NCBI RefSeq assembly: GCF_900103455.1
Contig: NZ_FNHI01000002.1
Span: 186,001-250,000, forward strand
Origin: Streptomyces wuyuanensis
GTDB lineage: Bacteria > Actinomycetota > Actinomycetes > Streptomycetales > Streptomycetaceae
DNA length: 64,000 bases
Reading direction: 5' to 3'
The notes beneath the pieces are model-generated. The model was given only the letters and a program-made list of their open reading frames with translations, was not told the origin of the DNA and ran no database searches. Numbering within the stretch: position 1 is the stretch's first letter; each line of letters begins with the position of its first letter. Below, piece by piece: positions 51,286 through 61,273 of the stretch. A program made the translations under genes and the position numbers.

Positions 51286-51498
51286 TCATTCCTCGGGCGG
51301 CGCCTTCGGCGGCCGTCCGCGGCGGGGGATGGGCTTGACGCCGCCGGGCAGGCGGCCCGACTCCGACAGCGCCCTGCGCAGCAGGAACTCGATCTGCGCG
51401 TTGGCGCTGCGCAGTTCGTCCGAGGCCCAGCGCGCCAGCGCCTCGTACACCGCCGGGTCGAGGCGCAGCAGCACCTGCTTCCGTTCGGGAGGGGTCAC
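51286..51498 (-). CDS. Small ribbon-helix-helix (Arc-type) protein coupled to SPFH gene
   Basis: A 70-residue protein starting [20 protein letters not shown], then ELRSANAQIEFLLRRALSES and a basic proline-rich tail (KPIPRRGRPPKAPPEE). The KQVLLRLDPAVYEALARWA and SANAQIEFLLRRAL segments match the Arc/MetJ ribbon-helix-helix fold, a small DNA-binding dimer. Its GTG overlaps the SPFH stop by four bases (GTGA), so it is made together with it. Likely a transcription factor for this unit or an unrelated small regulator. It should not be called an antitoxin, since no toxin is adjacent. Confidence 0.75.
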   Translation of the reverse strand: MTPPERKQVLLRLDPAVYEALARWASDELRSANAQIEFLLRRALSESGRLPGGVKPIPRRGRPPKAPPEE

Positions 51499-52433
51499 TG
51501 GTAGAGCGTGCCCGTGTTCAGGACGGGCTGTGCGGCACGGTCGCCGCAGAGCACCACCATCAGGTTCGACACCATCGCCGCCTTGCGCTCGTCGTCCAGC
51601 TCCACCAGGCCGTCCTCGGTGATCCTCGCCAGTGCGGCCTCCACCATGCCGACCGCGCCGTCCACGATCTGCCGGCGGGCGGCCACCACGGCCCCCGCCT
51701 GCTGGCGCTGGAGCATCGCCGAGGCGATCTCGGGTGCGTACGCGAGGTGCGTGAAGCGGGACTCGACGATGTGGACGCCCGCGGCCTCCACTCGTGCGCG
51801 CAGCTCCAGGGCCAGCTTCTCGGTGATCTCCTCGGCGTTGCCGCGCAGCGAGAGTCCGTTCTCGTCGTGCGCGTCGTACGGGTACTCGATGGCGATGTGC
51901 CGCACCGCCGCCTCGGTCTGGGTGGAGACGAACTCCCGGAAGTCGTCCACCTCGAACATCGCCTGCGCGGTGTCCTCGACCTTCCACACGACCACCGCGG
52001 CGAGCTCGATCGGGTTGCCGTAGGCGTCGTTGACCTTCAGCACCGCGGTCTCGTGGTTGCGGATCCGGGTCGAGATCTTCGCCCGCGTGGTGAACGGGTT
52101 GACCCAGCGCAGCCCGTCCGTGCGGATCGTGCCCCGGTAGCGGCCGAAGAGCTGCACCACCCGCGCCTCGCCCGGCGCGATCATGTTGAGTCCGCACATC
52201 GCGAGGGCCGAGGCGACCACCACGACGATTCCGAGGACGATCAGTGCTGCCTTCGCGGCCGTCGCCGCCGCTGTGGCGCCCGTCACCATCAGCGCGACGC
52301 CGGCCGCCAGTCCGGCGAGGCCGAGCAGCAGCGCCAGGCCGCCGCCGATGCTGCGCGCGGCGAATTCGCCGACCCTCGGCTCGGGCATCTCGGGTGCGGC
52401 GTCGTTGTGCAGGGATGTGCTGGTCGCAGACAT
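51495..52433 (-). CDS. SPFH/Band 7 domain membrane protein
   Basis: A 312-residue protein with two adjacent N-terminal helices ([20 protein letters not shown] and [20 protein letters not shown]) followed by a Band 7 domain: [60 protein letters not shown] and [20 protein letters not shown]. Family members form large ring-shaped membrane scaffolds. The coupled downstream gene encodes a ribbon-helix-helix protein. The gene is divergent from the penicillin-binding protein gene across 264 bases that show no other gene. Confidence 0.9.
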   Translation of the reverse strand: MSATSTSLHNDAAPEMPEPRVGEFAARSIGGGLALLLGLAGLAAGVALMVTGATAAATAAKAALIVLGIVVVVASALAMCGLNMIAPGEARVVQLFGRYRGTIRTDGLRWVNPFTTRAKISTRIRNHETAVLKVNDAYGNPIELAAVVVWKVEDTAQAMFEVDDFREFVSTQTEAAVRHIAIEYPYDAHDENGLSLRGNAEEITEKLALELRARVEAAGVHIVESRFTHLAYAPEIASAMLQRQQAGAVVAARRQIVDGAVGMVEAALARITEDGLVELDDERKAAMVSNLMVVLCGDRAAQPVLNTGTLYQ

Positions 52434-52697
52434 GGTGGTCCCCCGTTCCGCGGGCCGGTACCGCGGCCCGACTAGCTAGCAATGTGATTACACATTATCT
52501 GAACTCGCAACCCTGCGCACCTCTCGTGAGTCGGTTCCATTGGAGACGGGTGCTGATTGTCACGTCCGGAAAAGGCCGGATCGGTTGTCCTTTGTCTGTA
52601 CGACCGGTGTTAGCTTTCTGAGCTGATCTGGCGACGACCGCCGGCGTACGGCACGACGAACCACGAGCGCGGAACAGAGAGCGGAGCAAACGGAGCG

Positions 52698-54995
52698 ATG
52701 GGCCGAGCGGATGCGCGGAGAGCCCGGCAGCGCGACGCGCGCCGGGCGGGCAAGGCCGGGGGGATACGGCGCTTCTTCACCTGGAGGAAGCTGCTGGGCA
52801 CCTTCTTCACCCTCTGCCTGCTGGGCATGGGCGCGCTCTTCATCGTCTACCTGCTGGTGCCGGTACCCACGGCCAACGCGCAGGCGGAGAAGGAGAGCAA
52901 CGTCTACAAGTACAGCGACGGCTCCGTCCTGACCCGCACCGGCACCGTCAACCGGGAGATCGTCGGTCTGGACAAGATCCCGGACGAGGTCGAGAAGGCC
53001 TTCGTCGCCGCCGAGAACAAGACCTTCTACAAGGACTCCGGCGTCGACCTGAAGGGCACCGCCCGCGGTGTCCTCAACACCCTGACCGGCAAGGGCAAGC
53101 AGGGTGGTTCGACCATCACCCAGCAGTACGTCAAGAACTACTACCTGAACCAGGATCAGACGGTCACGCGCAAGCTCAAGGAGCTGGTGATCTCGCTGAA
53201 GGTGGACCAGGAGAAGGACAAGGAAGAGATCCTCGCCGGCTACCTGAACACCAGCTACTACGGGCGCGGCGCCTACGGCATCCAGGCCGCGGCCCAGGCG
53301 TACTACCGCAAGGACGCCCAGAAGCTGACCGTCGCCGAGGGCGCGTATCTCGCCGCCCTGCTCCAGGCCCCCAGCCAGTACGACTGGGCGGTGGCCTCGC
53401 CGACCGGCAGGAAGCTGGTGAGCGAGCGCTGGAACTACGTCCTGGACAACATGGTCGGCGAGAACTGGCTGGACTCGTCCACGCGTTCGGGCCTCAAGTT
53501 CCCCGTCCCGAAGGAGCCGAAGGTCGCCCCCGGCATGGAGGGGCAGACCGGCTACCTGGTCAAGGCCGCCAACGCCGAACTGGCCAAGCGCGGCGTCGGC
53601 GAGGACCAGATCGAGGCCGGCGGCTGGACGATCACGCTCAGCATCGACAAGAAGCGTCAGGACGCCCTCGTCAAGGCCGTCGACGAGCAGCTGGAGAAGA
53701 AGCTCGACCGCAAGGGCGACAAGCGCGACGCGACCGTCCAGGCGGGCGCGACCTCAGTCGACCCGAAGACCGGCAAGGTCGTCGCCCTGTACGGCGGAGT
53801 CGGGGCGACCGAGCACTGGATCTCCAACGCCACGCGGCGGGACTACCAGCCGGCCTCCACCTTCAAGCCCATCGTGCTGGCCTCCGCGCTGGAGAGCAGG
53901 GCCGAGACCCAGGACGGCCGGCGCATCGGCCTCAACACGATCTACGACGGCGACAGCAAGCGCCCGGTGGAGGGCAGCGACACCCCCTTCGCACCGGAGA
54001 ACGAGGACGACCGCAGCTACGGGCCGGTCACCGTCCAGCGGGCCACCAACAGCTCGATCAACTCGGTGTACGCCCAGATGATCGTGGACGTCGGGCCCGC
54101 CAAGGTGAAGGAGACCGCGCTCGGCCTCGGGATGCACGACGGCGAGGGCTGGCCGGTGCGGCCGGCGATGTCGCTCGGCACGATGGGCGCCTCGACCTGG
54201 GACATGGCAGCGGTCTACGCGACCCTCGACAACCACGGCGAGCAGGTCACGCCCTCGATCGTCAAGGACGCCAAGCACCGGACCCGCGAGGCGGGGGCCG
54301 CGGCCGAGGGCGGCGACCGGGTCATCAGCCGGGAGGCGGCCGACACCGTGACCCAGGCGATGACCGGCGTGGTGCGCAGCGGCTCCGGCCGCAACGCGCA
54401 GGGCGACTACTACGCGGCGGGCAAGACAGGTACCTCGGAGAACAACCGCTCGGCCTGGTTCGTGGGCTACACGCCGGAACTCGTCACCGCCGTCGGCCTG
54501 TTCGGCGAGGACGCCAAGGGCAGCCAGGTCACCCTGACCGACACCGTCAACGAGGGCCGCGCCAACGGCGGTGGCGTGCCGGCCATGATCTGGCAGCAGT
54601 ACACGACCGGCGCGCTCGGCGGGGGCTCGGACGAGCGCTTCGACCTGGAACTGATGGAGCCGGTGCAGGAGGAGCCCCCGGCGAGCCCGAGCGGGTCGCC
54701 CTCCGAGAGCGAGGAGCCGGACGAGCCCTCGGACAAGCCGTCGCAGTCGGAGGAGCCGGACGACCGGCCGAGCAACTCGCCCGACCCCACGCCGTCGGAC
54801 GACGAGTCCACCGGACCGGGCGACTCGACGGGCACCTCGGAGGGCACCGACAGCGGTACCACCGAGGGCGGCGGGACCGACTCCGGCACCACGGAGGGCG
54901 GCGAGGGCGACGGCGGCACCGGTAACGCGGGCACCACGGACGGGACGACGTCGGGGACCACGTCCGGCGTACGGCCCCGACCGCAGAACACCTGA
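52698..54995 (+). CDS. Class A penicillin-binding protein (transglycosylase/transpeptidase)
   Basis: A 765-residue bifunctional PBP. Cytoplasmic basic tail (1-31), one membrane helix (~32-54), then GT51 transglycosylase with FVAAENKTFYKDSGVD (Glu106) and KQGGSTITQQYVKNYYL, and a transpeptidase domain with STFK (Ser387, Lys390), SIN (Ser453, Asn455) and KTGT (576-579). It polymerises and crosslinks peptidoglycan. Residues ~660-765 form a Ser/Glu/Asp/Pro/Gly/Thr-rich tail, low-complexity and without a known fold, probably running into the wall. ATG at 52698. A possible promoter is TTGTCC (52585-52590) with TGTTAG (52608-52613), 17 bases apart. Confidence 0.94.
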   Translation: MGRADARRARQRDARRAGKAGGIRRFFTWRKLLGTFFTLCLLGMGALFIVYLLVPVPTANAQAEKESNVYKYSDGSVLTRTGTVNREIVGLDKIPDEVEKAFVAAENKTFYKDSGVDLKGTARGVLNTLTGKGKQGGSTITQQYVKNYYLNQDQTVTRKLKELVISLKVDQEKDKEEILAGYLNTSYYGRGAYGIQAAAQAYYRKDAQKLTVAEGAYLAALLQAPSQYDWAVASPTGRKLVSERWNYVLDNMVGENWLDSSTRSGLKFPVPKEPKVAPGMEGQTGYLVKAANAELAKRGVGEDQIEAGGWTITLSIDKKRQDALVKAVDEQLEKKLDRKGDKRDATVQAGATSVDPKTGKVVALYGGVGATEHWISNATRRDYQPASTFKPIVLASALESRAETQDGRRIGLNTIYDGDSKRPVEGSDTPFAPENEDDRSYGPVTVQRATNSSINSVYAQMIVDVGPAKVKETALGLGMHDGEGWPVRPAMSLGTMGASTWDMAAVYATLDNHGEQVTPSIVKDAKHRTREAGAAAEGGDRVISREAADTVTQAMTGVVRSGSGRNAQGDYYAAGKTGTSENNRSAWFVGYTPELVTAVGLFGEDAKGSQVTLTDTVNEGRANGGGVPAMIWQQYTTGALGGGSDERFDLELMEPVQEEPPASPSGSPSESEEPDEPSDKPSQSEEPDDRPSNSPDPTPSDDESTGPGDSTGTSEGTDSGTTEGGGTDSGTTEGGEGDGGTGNAGTTDGTTSGTTSGVRPRPQNT

Positions 54996-55013
54996 GGGTC
55001 GCGCGACACGCGA

Positions 55014-55043
55014 AAGGGCCCGGCGCCGAGGCGCCGGGCCCTT
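55014..55043. terminator. Bidirectional terminator hairpin
   Basis: A perfect 14-bp stem (55014-55027 with 55030-55043) centred on GA, beginning 19 bases after the penicillin-binding protein stop and ending 26 bases before the convergent catalase stop. The A2/T2 ends make it usable on both strands. Confidence 0.85.
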
Positions 55044-55068
55044 CCGCGTGGTCCCACGGACGCTGCGG

Positions 55069-56532
55069 TCAGCCTCCGTTGACCTCCTTGGAGATCCGGT
55101 CGCCGATCTCCTTGTCGACGTTGCGCCAGTACTGCACCGCCCGGTCCAGCACCGGCCGTGACACGCCCTGCTTCAGATGGCCGCTGACGTTCGACACCAG
55201 CCGCGAACGCGCGGCGTCGTCGAGCACGTTGCGGACCATCGTCCCCGCCTGGCCCCAGTCGTCGTCCTCACGGTGCAGCTTGTACGCCTCGCGCACCATC
55301 TCGCCGGCCGTGGCCCATCCCGCGGGGTCGCCGAAACGCGCGAAGTCGGCGTCCGGGCCGCCGTAGGAGTTCGGGGCGTACGGCCGTGCCGCACGGGACG
55401 GCGCGTACCGCATGGGACCGTCCTTGGCGTACGAGTTCACCGGTGCGTGCGGCCGGTTGGGCGGCAGCTGCGCGTAGTTGGGGCCGATCCGGTACCGGTG
55501 GGTGTCCGGGTACGAGAAGAGCCGGCCGAGCAGCATCTTGTCCGGCGACGGCCCGATGCCCGGCACCATGTTCGACGGCTCGAAGGCGGCCTGCTCGATG
55601 TGGACGAAGTAGTCCTCCGGATTCCGGTTCAGCGTCATCCGGCCCACGTCGATCAGCGGGTAGTCCCCGTGCGGCCACACCTTCGTCAGGTCGAAGGGGT
55701 TGAACCGGTAGTCCGCGGCGTCCTCGAACGGCATGATCTGGACCTTCAGGGTCCACGAGGGCGCGTCCCCGGCCTCGATCGCCTCGTACAGGTCGCGCCT
55801 GTGCTTGTCCGCGTCGAAACCGGCGAGTTCGTCGGCCTCCTCCTGGGTGAGGAAGTCGATGCCCTGATCGGTCTTGAAGTGGTACTTCACCCAGAACCGC
55901 TCACCGGCGCCGTTGACCCACATGTAGGTGTGCGATCCGTAGCCGTTCATGTGGCGGTAGGTCTTGGGAATGCCCCGGTCGCCCATCAGCCAGGTGACCT
56001 GGTGCGCCGACTCGGGGGAGAGGGTCCAGAAGTCCCACTGCATGTCGTTGTTGCGCAGGCCGGTGGCCGGGTGGCGCTTCTGCGACCTGATGAAGTCCTG
56101 GAACTTGATCGTGTCGCGTACGAAGAAGATCGGCGTGTTGTTGCCGACCAGATCGTAGTTGCCCTGCTCGGTGTAGAACTTCAGCGCGAAGCCGCGCGGG
56201 TCGCGCCAGGTGTCCGGGGAGCCCTGCTCACCGGCGACCGTCGAGAACCGGGCCAGCATCTCGGTGCGCTTGCCCGGCTGGAACAGGTCCGCCCTGGTGA
56301 ACTGGCTGACGTCGTTGGTGACTTCGAAGAAGCCGTACGCGCCGGAGCCCTTGGCGTGCACCACCCGTTCGGGGACCCGTTCGCGGTTGAACTGGGCCAT
56401 CTTCTCGATCAGGTAGTGGTCCTGGAGAAGGATCGGGCCGTCGGGCCCCACGGTCAGCGAGTGCTCGTCGCTCTCCACGGGGATGCCGTGGTTGTTCGTC
56501 GTGTACGGAGCCTTGGGGGGTGACTCGGTCAC
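55069..56532 (-). CDS. Monofunctional haem catalase
   Basis: A 487-residue clade-3-size catalase. The distal His59 lies in [19 protein letters not shown], the distal Asn near 131-132 in [17 protein letters not shown], and the proximal haem Tyr near residue 342 in [33 protein letters not shown] and [20 protein letters not shown] are conserved. It breaks down hydrogen peroxide to water and oxygen. GTG at 56532 follows GGGAGGACG. No CatR-type regulator gene is adjacent; it sits downstream of a phosphatase gene on the same strand, with 117 bases between. Confidence 0.95.
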   Translation of the reverse strand: MTESPPKAPYTTNNHGIPVESDEHSLTVGPDGPILLQDHYLIEKMAQFNRERVPERVVHAKGSGAYGFFEVTNDVSQFTRADLFQPGKRTEMLARFSTVAGEQGSPDTWRDPRGFALKFYTEQGNYDLVGNNTPIFFVRDTIKFQDFIRSQKRHPATGLRNNDMQWDFWTLSPESAHQVTWLMGDRGIPKTYRHMNGYGSHTYMWVNGAGERFWVKYHFKTDQGIDFLTQEEADELAGFDADKHRRDLYEAIEAGDAPSWTLKVQIMPFEDAADYRFNPFDLTKVWPHGDYPLIDVGRMTLNRNPEDYFVHIEQAAFEPSNMVPGIGPSPDKMLLGRLFSYPDTHRYRIGPNYAQLPPNRPHAPVNSYAKDGPMRYAPSRAARPYAPNSYGGPDADFARFGDPAGWATAGEMVREAYKLHREDDDWGQAGTMVRNVLDDAARSRLVSNVSGHLKQGVSRPVLDRAVQYWRNVDKEIGDRISKEVNGG

Positions 56533-56649
56533 GAGCGTCCTCCCATCCATCGAGGGGAATGTGGTCGCTTCGGCCGTGTGCCCCAGTCAACTCCTCACAT
56601 GCGAAGTCGGCAACATTTGGACCGGGTCCAGGTTTGGTCCCGTTACGGG

Positions 56650-58530
56650 TCATGCCTGGGTGGACAGCTCGAACCAGACGACCTTGCCCGTGGAGAGCCG
56701 GGTCGCTCCCCACCGTCTGGCCAGCCGGTTCACCAGGAACAGCCCGCGGCCGCCCTCGTCCGTGTCCCGGGCCCGCCGCTGGCGCGGGAGCTGCGGGGAG
56801 TCGTCGCCGACCTCGCAGCGCAGCACGTCGGTGCGCAGCAGCCGCAGGGTCACGGGCCGCTCCGCGTACCGCACCGCATTGGTGACCACCTCGCTGACCA
56901 GCAGCTCCACCGAGTCGGACAGCTCCTCCAGGCCCCATCGGGTCAGCGCCCTGCGGGCCAGCCGGCGGGCCCGGCCGGGCGCCGAGTCCTCCGGCTCCAG
57001 GAACCAGTACGCGACGTCACTCGGCGCGATCCCGTCGAAACGGGCCGCGAGCAGCGCGATGTCGTCGTCCCGGTCGCCCGGGCCGAGCATGTCCAGCACG
57101 TCGTCGCAGAGCGCCTCCAGTGGCGGCGAGTGATCGGGCCCGGTGAGCTGCGCCGTCGCGGCCAGCCGCTCCCTCAGCTGCTCGATACCGGTCCACACGT
57201 CCCGCAGCCGCGACTCCACCAGCCCGTCGGTGTAGAGCAGCAGCGTCGCGCCGGCGGGCGCGTCCAGCTCCACGGCCTCGAAGTCCACCCCGCCCACGCC
57301 GATGGGGGCGCCGGGCGGAACCCGCAGGACCTCCGCACGGCCGCCGAGGTGCAGCAGTATCGGTGGCGGATGGCCGGCGTTGGCGATCGTGATCCGGTGC
57401 GAGACCGGGTCGTAGACCGCGTACAGGCAGGTCGCCATGCGGTCGGTGCCGAGCCGCTGCGCCTGCTCGTCGAGGTGGTGCAGCACCTCCTGGGGCGGCA
57501 GGTCCAGACCGGCCAGGGTCTGGGCCGTCGTCCGCAGCTGGCCCATGATCGCGGCCGAGGTCATGGAATGGCCCATGACGTCGCCGACGACCAGGGCGAC
57601 CCGGCTCCCGGGCAGCGGGATGGCGTCGTACCAGTCGCCGCCCACCCGGGCCGTCTCGGCGGCCGGGAGATAGCGGGAGGCAAGCCGCACACCGGTCGGC
57701 TGCGGCAGTCCTTCGGGCAGCATCGTGCGCTGCAATTCGTCCGCGATGTACGCCTCACGGCCGTACAGGACCGCCTTGTCGATGCCGAGCGCGGTGTGCG
57801 TCGCCAGCTGGGCGGCCACGAGCAGATCGTCCGGCTCGAAGGCCGGCCTGTCCGGACGGCGCAGGAAGATCGCGGCGCCGGTGACCCGGCGCCGGCCGCG
57901 CAGCGGGGCCAGGATCGACCGGTGCCCGGCGGGCAGGGTCTTGCCGTCGCCCAGCAGCTCGGGCAGGGCGGCCCGGGCTGCGGCCGAGTCGCCGAAGACG
58001 GGACGCACTCCCCGCAGCACCTCCGCGAGGGCGCCGCCCGCGATCACCTCGCACAGTTCGGCGGCCGGCGCGACCTCGGCCGGGGCGCCGAGCACCGGCA
58101 CCTGGACGCCGCCCATCAGGGCGCCCTCCGTGTCCTCGTCGGTTAAACGCAGCCGGTCGGTCCGGCGGAGCCGCAGCACGAACGGCGCCACGGGCCGCTC
58201 GTCGCCCACGGGCAGCGGATCGCGCAGATACACGAGGATCGCGTCGGAGAACGTGGGCACCGTGGCCCGGCACAGCCCGAGCACGATCTCGTCCAGGTCT
58301 ATGCCGCGGGCGATCCGCCGGGTCGCCGCCCCGACGAAGCGCAGCCGGTCGCCCTCGCGGCGCGCCAGGCCCGCCGGGTCCTGCGGCGCCTCCGGGGGCG
58401 CGGGCGGCTGCGGCGGGACCGCGGCCGGCAGCGGGGCATGGGCGGCGGCCTCCTGCCGCGGCCGGGTGCGCTCCTGCGGCCGGGCAGCGACAGGCTGCCG
58501 GCCTTCGTGGGAGGTGGGATGCTCCGTCAC
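56650..58530 (-). CDS. GAF-SpoIIE phosphatase with C-terminal HATPase (anti-sigma-type) domain
   Basis: A 626-residue signalling protein. Order: disordered Pro/Ala N-terminus (1-~60), a GAF-like sensor domain (~70-270, with FVGAATRRIARGIDLDEIVL and SILAPLRGRRRVTGAAIF), a PP2C-type SpoIIE phosphatase (~280-490, with ARVGGDWYDAIPLPGSRVAL, VGDVMGHSMTSAAIMGQLR, LYTDGLVESR and DDDIALLAARFDG, holding the metal-binding aspartates), and a HATPase_c domain (~500-626, with LVSEVVTNAVRYAERPV and GGRGLFLVNRLARRWG). It probably dephosphorylates an anti-sigma antagonist and phosphorylates a partner, controlling a stress sigma factor. The GTG at 58530 is the chosen start; upstream in-frame starts exist. Confidence 0.9.
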   Translation of the reverse strand: MTEHPTSHEGRQPVAARPQERTRPRQEAAAHAPLPAAVPPQPPAPPEAPQDPAGLARREGDRLRFVGAATRRIARGIDLDEIVLGLCRATVPTFSDAILVYLRDPLPVGDERPVAPFVLRLRRTDRLRLTDEDTEGALMGGVQVPVLGAPAEVAPAAELCEVIAGGALAEVLRGVRPVFGDSAAARAALPELLGDGKTLPAGHRSILAPLRGRRRVTGAAIFLRRPDRPAFEPDDLLVAAQLATHTALGIDKAVLYGREAYIADELQRTMLPEGLPQPTGVRLASRYLPAAETARVGGDWYDAIPLPGSRVALVVGDVMGHSMTSAAIMGQLRTTAQTLAGLDLPPQEVLHHLDEQAQRLGTDRMATCLYAVYDPVSHRITIANAGHPPPILLHLGGRAEVLRVPPGAPIGVGGVDFEAVELDAPAGATLLLYTDGLVESRLRDVWTGIEQLRERLAATAQLTGPDHSPPLEALCDDVLDMLGPGDRDDDIALLAARFDGIAPSDVAYWFLEPEDSAPGRARRLARRALTRWGLEELSDSVELLVSEVVTNAVRYAERPVTLRLLRTDVLRCEVGDDSPQLPRQRRARDTDEGGRGLFLVNRLARRWGATRLSTGKVVWFELSTQA

Positions 58531-58940
58531 GCCTGGGATTCCGTCCGTCCGGGCCGGTGGTGCGAGGCTGGGAACCGTCCTGCCGGTCCTGCCGAGCACG
58601 GCACGACCGGCACGGCGGGTCCCGGCGCCCCGGGTGCCGCTGTGCGCCTCCGGGGGCGGTGACGATCGTGACCGTGCCGCGGTTCCCGGGAGCACCGGGT
58701 GGACGCACCCGGGGCCCGGGACGCCAACGCCCCTGGAAGGTCGATATAGCCCATACCCAATCCGAGCGGGGCCTCGACAGAACGGGGGAGATCCGGGCGC
58801 ACATCCGGCACGGTTCAGTCCCCCTTTTGATGACTTACGGTCAGTTCTTGTGCTGCGCTCAATCGTTGATGCGACGTGGCCTTGCGGAGGACGATCCTAC
58901 GTTTGAACCCCGGGGGCGCATCAAGGGTCTCACGGCGTCG
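58531..58940. other. Intergenic region before the GAF-SpoIIE phosphatase gene
   Basis: A 410-base gap, including a less GC-rich part at about 58800-58930. It contains the hairpin at 58866-58924 and, on the minus strand, a GGGTAT box near 58755 of the kind used by stress sigma factors, without a convincing partner box. No gene is supported. Confidence 0.5.
58866..58924 (-). terminator. Long-loop hairpin after the DUF402 gene
   Basis: TTGATGCG (58866-58873) pairs with CGCATCAA (58917-58924), closing a 43-base loop with inner pairing (AGGA/TCCT). It lies 16 bases after the stop of the minus-strand DUF402 gene. It may be a terminator or a structured RNA element; the closing stem is perfect but the loop is large. 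Confidence 0.45.
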
Positions 58941-59606
58941 TCATGCGGACGTGGGTGCAGGGGTCCGATTCCAGTCGGCCGGCAGCTCCGGTACAGGCCA
59001 GCGGGGGTCGGGCCGCCAGTCCTCCCAGCCGTCGGAGTACGGCGGGCCCCAGGCCCTGATCACCTCGACCGCCTCCAGACCGGCCGCGCGCACCAGCCGG
59101 GCCTGGTCCTCGCCCATCAGCCCGGCCGTCCGCGCCTGGTCGAACTCGTCCTCGTCCAGCCAGTACCAGCTCCGGTCCGGCTGCACGGCGATGTCCAGAA
59201 AGTGATCCTCGGAGTCGATGCCGCCCGACCAACGCAGATGCGGCTCCTCCAGGTTCACGTACCAGTTCCTGAACTGCCAGCCCTGCTCCCAGAAGAGCCA
59301 CACCGACCACGCGTCGCCGGGCCGGGCGAGCTTCAGGACGCCCGTGCCGGACCAGTGGGCGCGCACGGTCGTCCGGGGCACCGTGTAGCGCGTGGCGAGC
59401 GGTTCGCGGTGCACCGGCGTCCCGTCGGCGAGCACCGGCTTCACGCACTCGGTGCCCGGGGCCATCCACACCGCCAGCAGCTCGTCGGTGTCCCGGACCA
59501 CGGTCACGGGTCTGCAGATGTGCACGTCGGAGGAGCCGTTGCCGCGATACCGCCAGAGGATCTGCTCCCCCGGCGCCCAGTGCTCGAAGCCCGCCGATCC
59601 CGTCAT
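58941..59606 (-). CDS. DUF402 domain protein (FomD-like)
   Basis: A 221-residue protein of the DUF402 family: HWAPGEQILWRYRGNGSSDV, RPVTVVRDTDELLAVWMAPG, GWQFRNWYVNLEEPHLRWSG, IDSEDHFLDIAVQPDRSWYW and LDEDEFDQARTAGLMGEDQA. The conserved W-x-x-N-x-x-x-P and D-x-x-D-x-x-x-D residues bind metal in FomD, which hydrolyses a nucleotide-linked intermediate. Here the substrate is unknown; some family members act as nucleotide phosphatases. ATG at 59606 is probably leaderless (TAAGAT six bases upstream). Confidence 0.88.
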   Translation of the reverse strand: MTGSAGFEHWAPGEQILWRYRGNGSSDVHICRPVTVVRDTDELLAVWMAPGTECVKPVLADGTPVHREPLATRYTVPRTTVRAHWSGTGVLKLARPGDAWSVWLFWEQGWQFRNWYVNLEEPHLRWSGGIDSEDHFLDIAVQPDRSWYWLDEDEFDQARTAGLMGEDQARLVRAAGLEAVEVIRAWGPPYSDGWEDWRPDPRWPVPELPADWNRTPAPTSA

Positions 59607-59710
59607 GCGGAGATCTTAGGCGTGGGCGAGCGGTCACGCTGCGGTACAGCTCACTGCGGTGCGCCGGGCCCCGGTACCGGGCGGACGCCGGCGCCGGAAC
59701 CCGGAGGAGC

Positions 59711-61117
59711 TCAGGGTCGCGTCATCCGGAGCACGTCCAGCGCCTCGTCCAACTGCTCGAGCGTCAGCGCGCCGCGCTCCACGTACCCGCCCTCCAGCAC
59801 CACTTCACGAATCGTCTTCCGCTCGGCCAGCGACTTCTTGGCGACCTTCGCGGCCTCCTCGTACCCGATGTACTTGTTGAGCGGGGTGACGACAGACGGC
59901 GACGACTCGGCGTACTCGCGGGCCCGCTCCTCGTCGGCCGTGATCCCGTCCACCGTGCGGTCGGCGAGCAGCCGGGACGCGTTCGCGAGGAGCCGCACCG
60001 ACTCCAGCAGGTTCTTGGCCATCACGGGCAGCATCACGTTCAGCTCGAAGTTCCCCGCGGCGCCCGCCACGGCGACCGTCGTGTCGTTTCCCATGACCTG
60101 CGCGGCGACCATCAGGACGGCCTCGGGGACGACGGGGTTGACCTTGCCCGGCATGATCGAGGAACCCGGCTGGAGGTCGGGCAGGCGGATCTCGGCGAGC
60201 CCGGTGCGCGGACCGCTCGCCATCCAGCGCAGATCGTTCGAGATCTTGGTCAGCGAGACGGCGATCGTCCGCAGCTGGCCGCTGGTCTCCACGAGCCCGT
60301 CGCGGGCGCCCTGCGCCTCGAAGTGGTCGCGCGCCTCGGTCAGCGGCAGCCCGGTCGTCCGCGCAACCTCGGCGATGACGGCCGCCGAGAACCCGGGAGG
60401 CGTGTTGATGCCGGTGCCCACCGCCGTGCCGCCGAGCGGGAGTTCGGCGAGCCGGGGCAGCGAGGCGTTCAGCCGTTCGATGCCGTACCGGATCTGTGCC
60501 GCGTAGCCGCCGAACTCCTGGCCGAGAGTGACCGGCGTCGCGTCCATCAGATGGGTACGGCCGGACTTCACCACGCCGGCGAACTCCCCGGCCTTGCGCT
60601 CCAGCGCCTCCGCGAGATGCTCCAGCGCGGGGACCAGGTCCCTCGTCACGGCCGCCGTCGCGGCGATGTGGATCGAGGAGGGGAAGACGTCGTTGGACGA
60701 CTGCGAGGCGTTGACATGGTCGTTGGGGTGGACGTCGCGGCCGAGCCGCTCGCTCGCCAGCGTGGCCAGGACCTCGTTCATGTTCATGTTGGACGAGGTC
60801 CCCGAGCCGGTCTGGAAGACGTCGACGGGGAAGTGCTCGTCCCAGCGGCCCTCGGCGACCTCCTCGGCCGCCTCCTGGACGGCCCGGGCGATGTCCTCGT
60901 CGAGCACGCCGAGCTCCGCGTTGACCTTGGCGGCGCCGCCCTTGATCCGGGCCAGGGCCTCCACGTGAGCGCGTTCCAGCCGTTGTCCCGACACCGGGAA
61001 GTTCTCCACCGCCCGTTGGGTCTGGGCGCGCCATTTGGCGTGCTCCGGCACCCGCACCTCTCCCATGGAGTCGTGCTCGATCCGGTGGCGGCCTGCGTTC
61101 TCGCTCGTGTCGGACAT
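59711..61117 (-). CDS. fumC: Fumarate hydratase, class II
   Basis: A 468-residue class II fumarase. Diagnostic blocks: [55 protein letters not shown] and the lyase signature [11 protein letters not shown]. It is iron-free and interconverts fumarate and malate in the TCA cycle, useful under oxidative or iron-poor conditions. The ATG at 61117 follows AGGAGG; the TTG two codons upstream has no advantage. It lies 535 bases downstream of the class I fumarase on the same strand, with a large palindrome between. Confidence 0.96.
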   Translation of the reverse strand: MSDTSENAGRHRIEHDSMGEVRVPEHAKWRAQTQRAVENFPVSGQRLERAHVEALARIKGGAAKVNAELGVLDEDIARAVQEAAEEVAEGRWDEHFPVDVFQTGSGTSSNMNMNEVLATLASERLGRDVHPNDHVNASQSSNDVFPSSIHIAATAAVTRDLVPALEHLAEALERKAGEFAGVVKSGRTHLMDATPVTLGQEFGGYAAQIRYGIERLNASLPRLAELPLGGTAVGTGINTPPGFSAAVIAEVARTTGLPLTEARDHFEAQGARDGLVETSGQLRTIAVSLTKISNDLRWMASGPRTGLAEIRLPDLQPGSSIMPGKVNPVVPEAVLMVAAQVMGNDTTVAVAGAAGNFELNVMLPVMAKNLLESVRLLANASRLLADRTVDGITADEERAREYAESSPSVVTPLNKYIGYEEAAKVAKKSLAERKTIREVVLEGGYVERGALTLEQLDEALDVLRMTRP

Positions 61118-61221
61118 CTCCAAACCTCCTGAACAAGGTCAGCACGCCCCTGGTTCCGGGTATTCCCAAGTGCGCCGCCGCCCAGTAGAAGCCCTCGGCG
61201 GCACCGGACCGGGGAGGCGGC

Positions 61222-61273
61222 ACGGTCGGGAACCGCTCGGCGGCGGGCCCGCCGCCGAGCGGTTCCCGACCGT
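61222..61273. repeat. 52-bp perfect palindrome
   Basis: Two 26-bp arms without a mismatch meet at GGGCCC (centre between 61247 and 61248). As RNA it would form a very stable hairpin about 105 bases before fumC on the minus strand. Longer than any other inverted repeat found here. Confidence 0.9.

Noticed and set aside
51286..51498. Antitoxin of a toxin-antitoxin pair
   Set aside because: The ribbon-helix-helix fold is compatible, but the coupled gene is an SPFH scaffold and no toxin gene is adjacent.
58866..58924. Possible tRNA (TTTGAACCCC resembles a T-arm)
   Set aside because: No anticodon arm or D-arm could be folded and the closing stem does not give a tRNA acceptor geometry.
58829..59002. 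A plus-strand frame starting MTYGQFLCCAQSLMRRGLAE in a less GC-rich gap
   Set aside because: It runs into the antisense of the DUF402 gene, and no family or ribosome site supports it.
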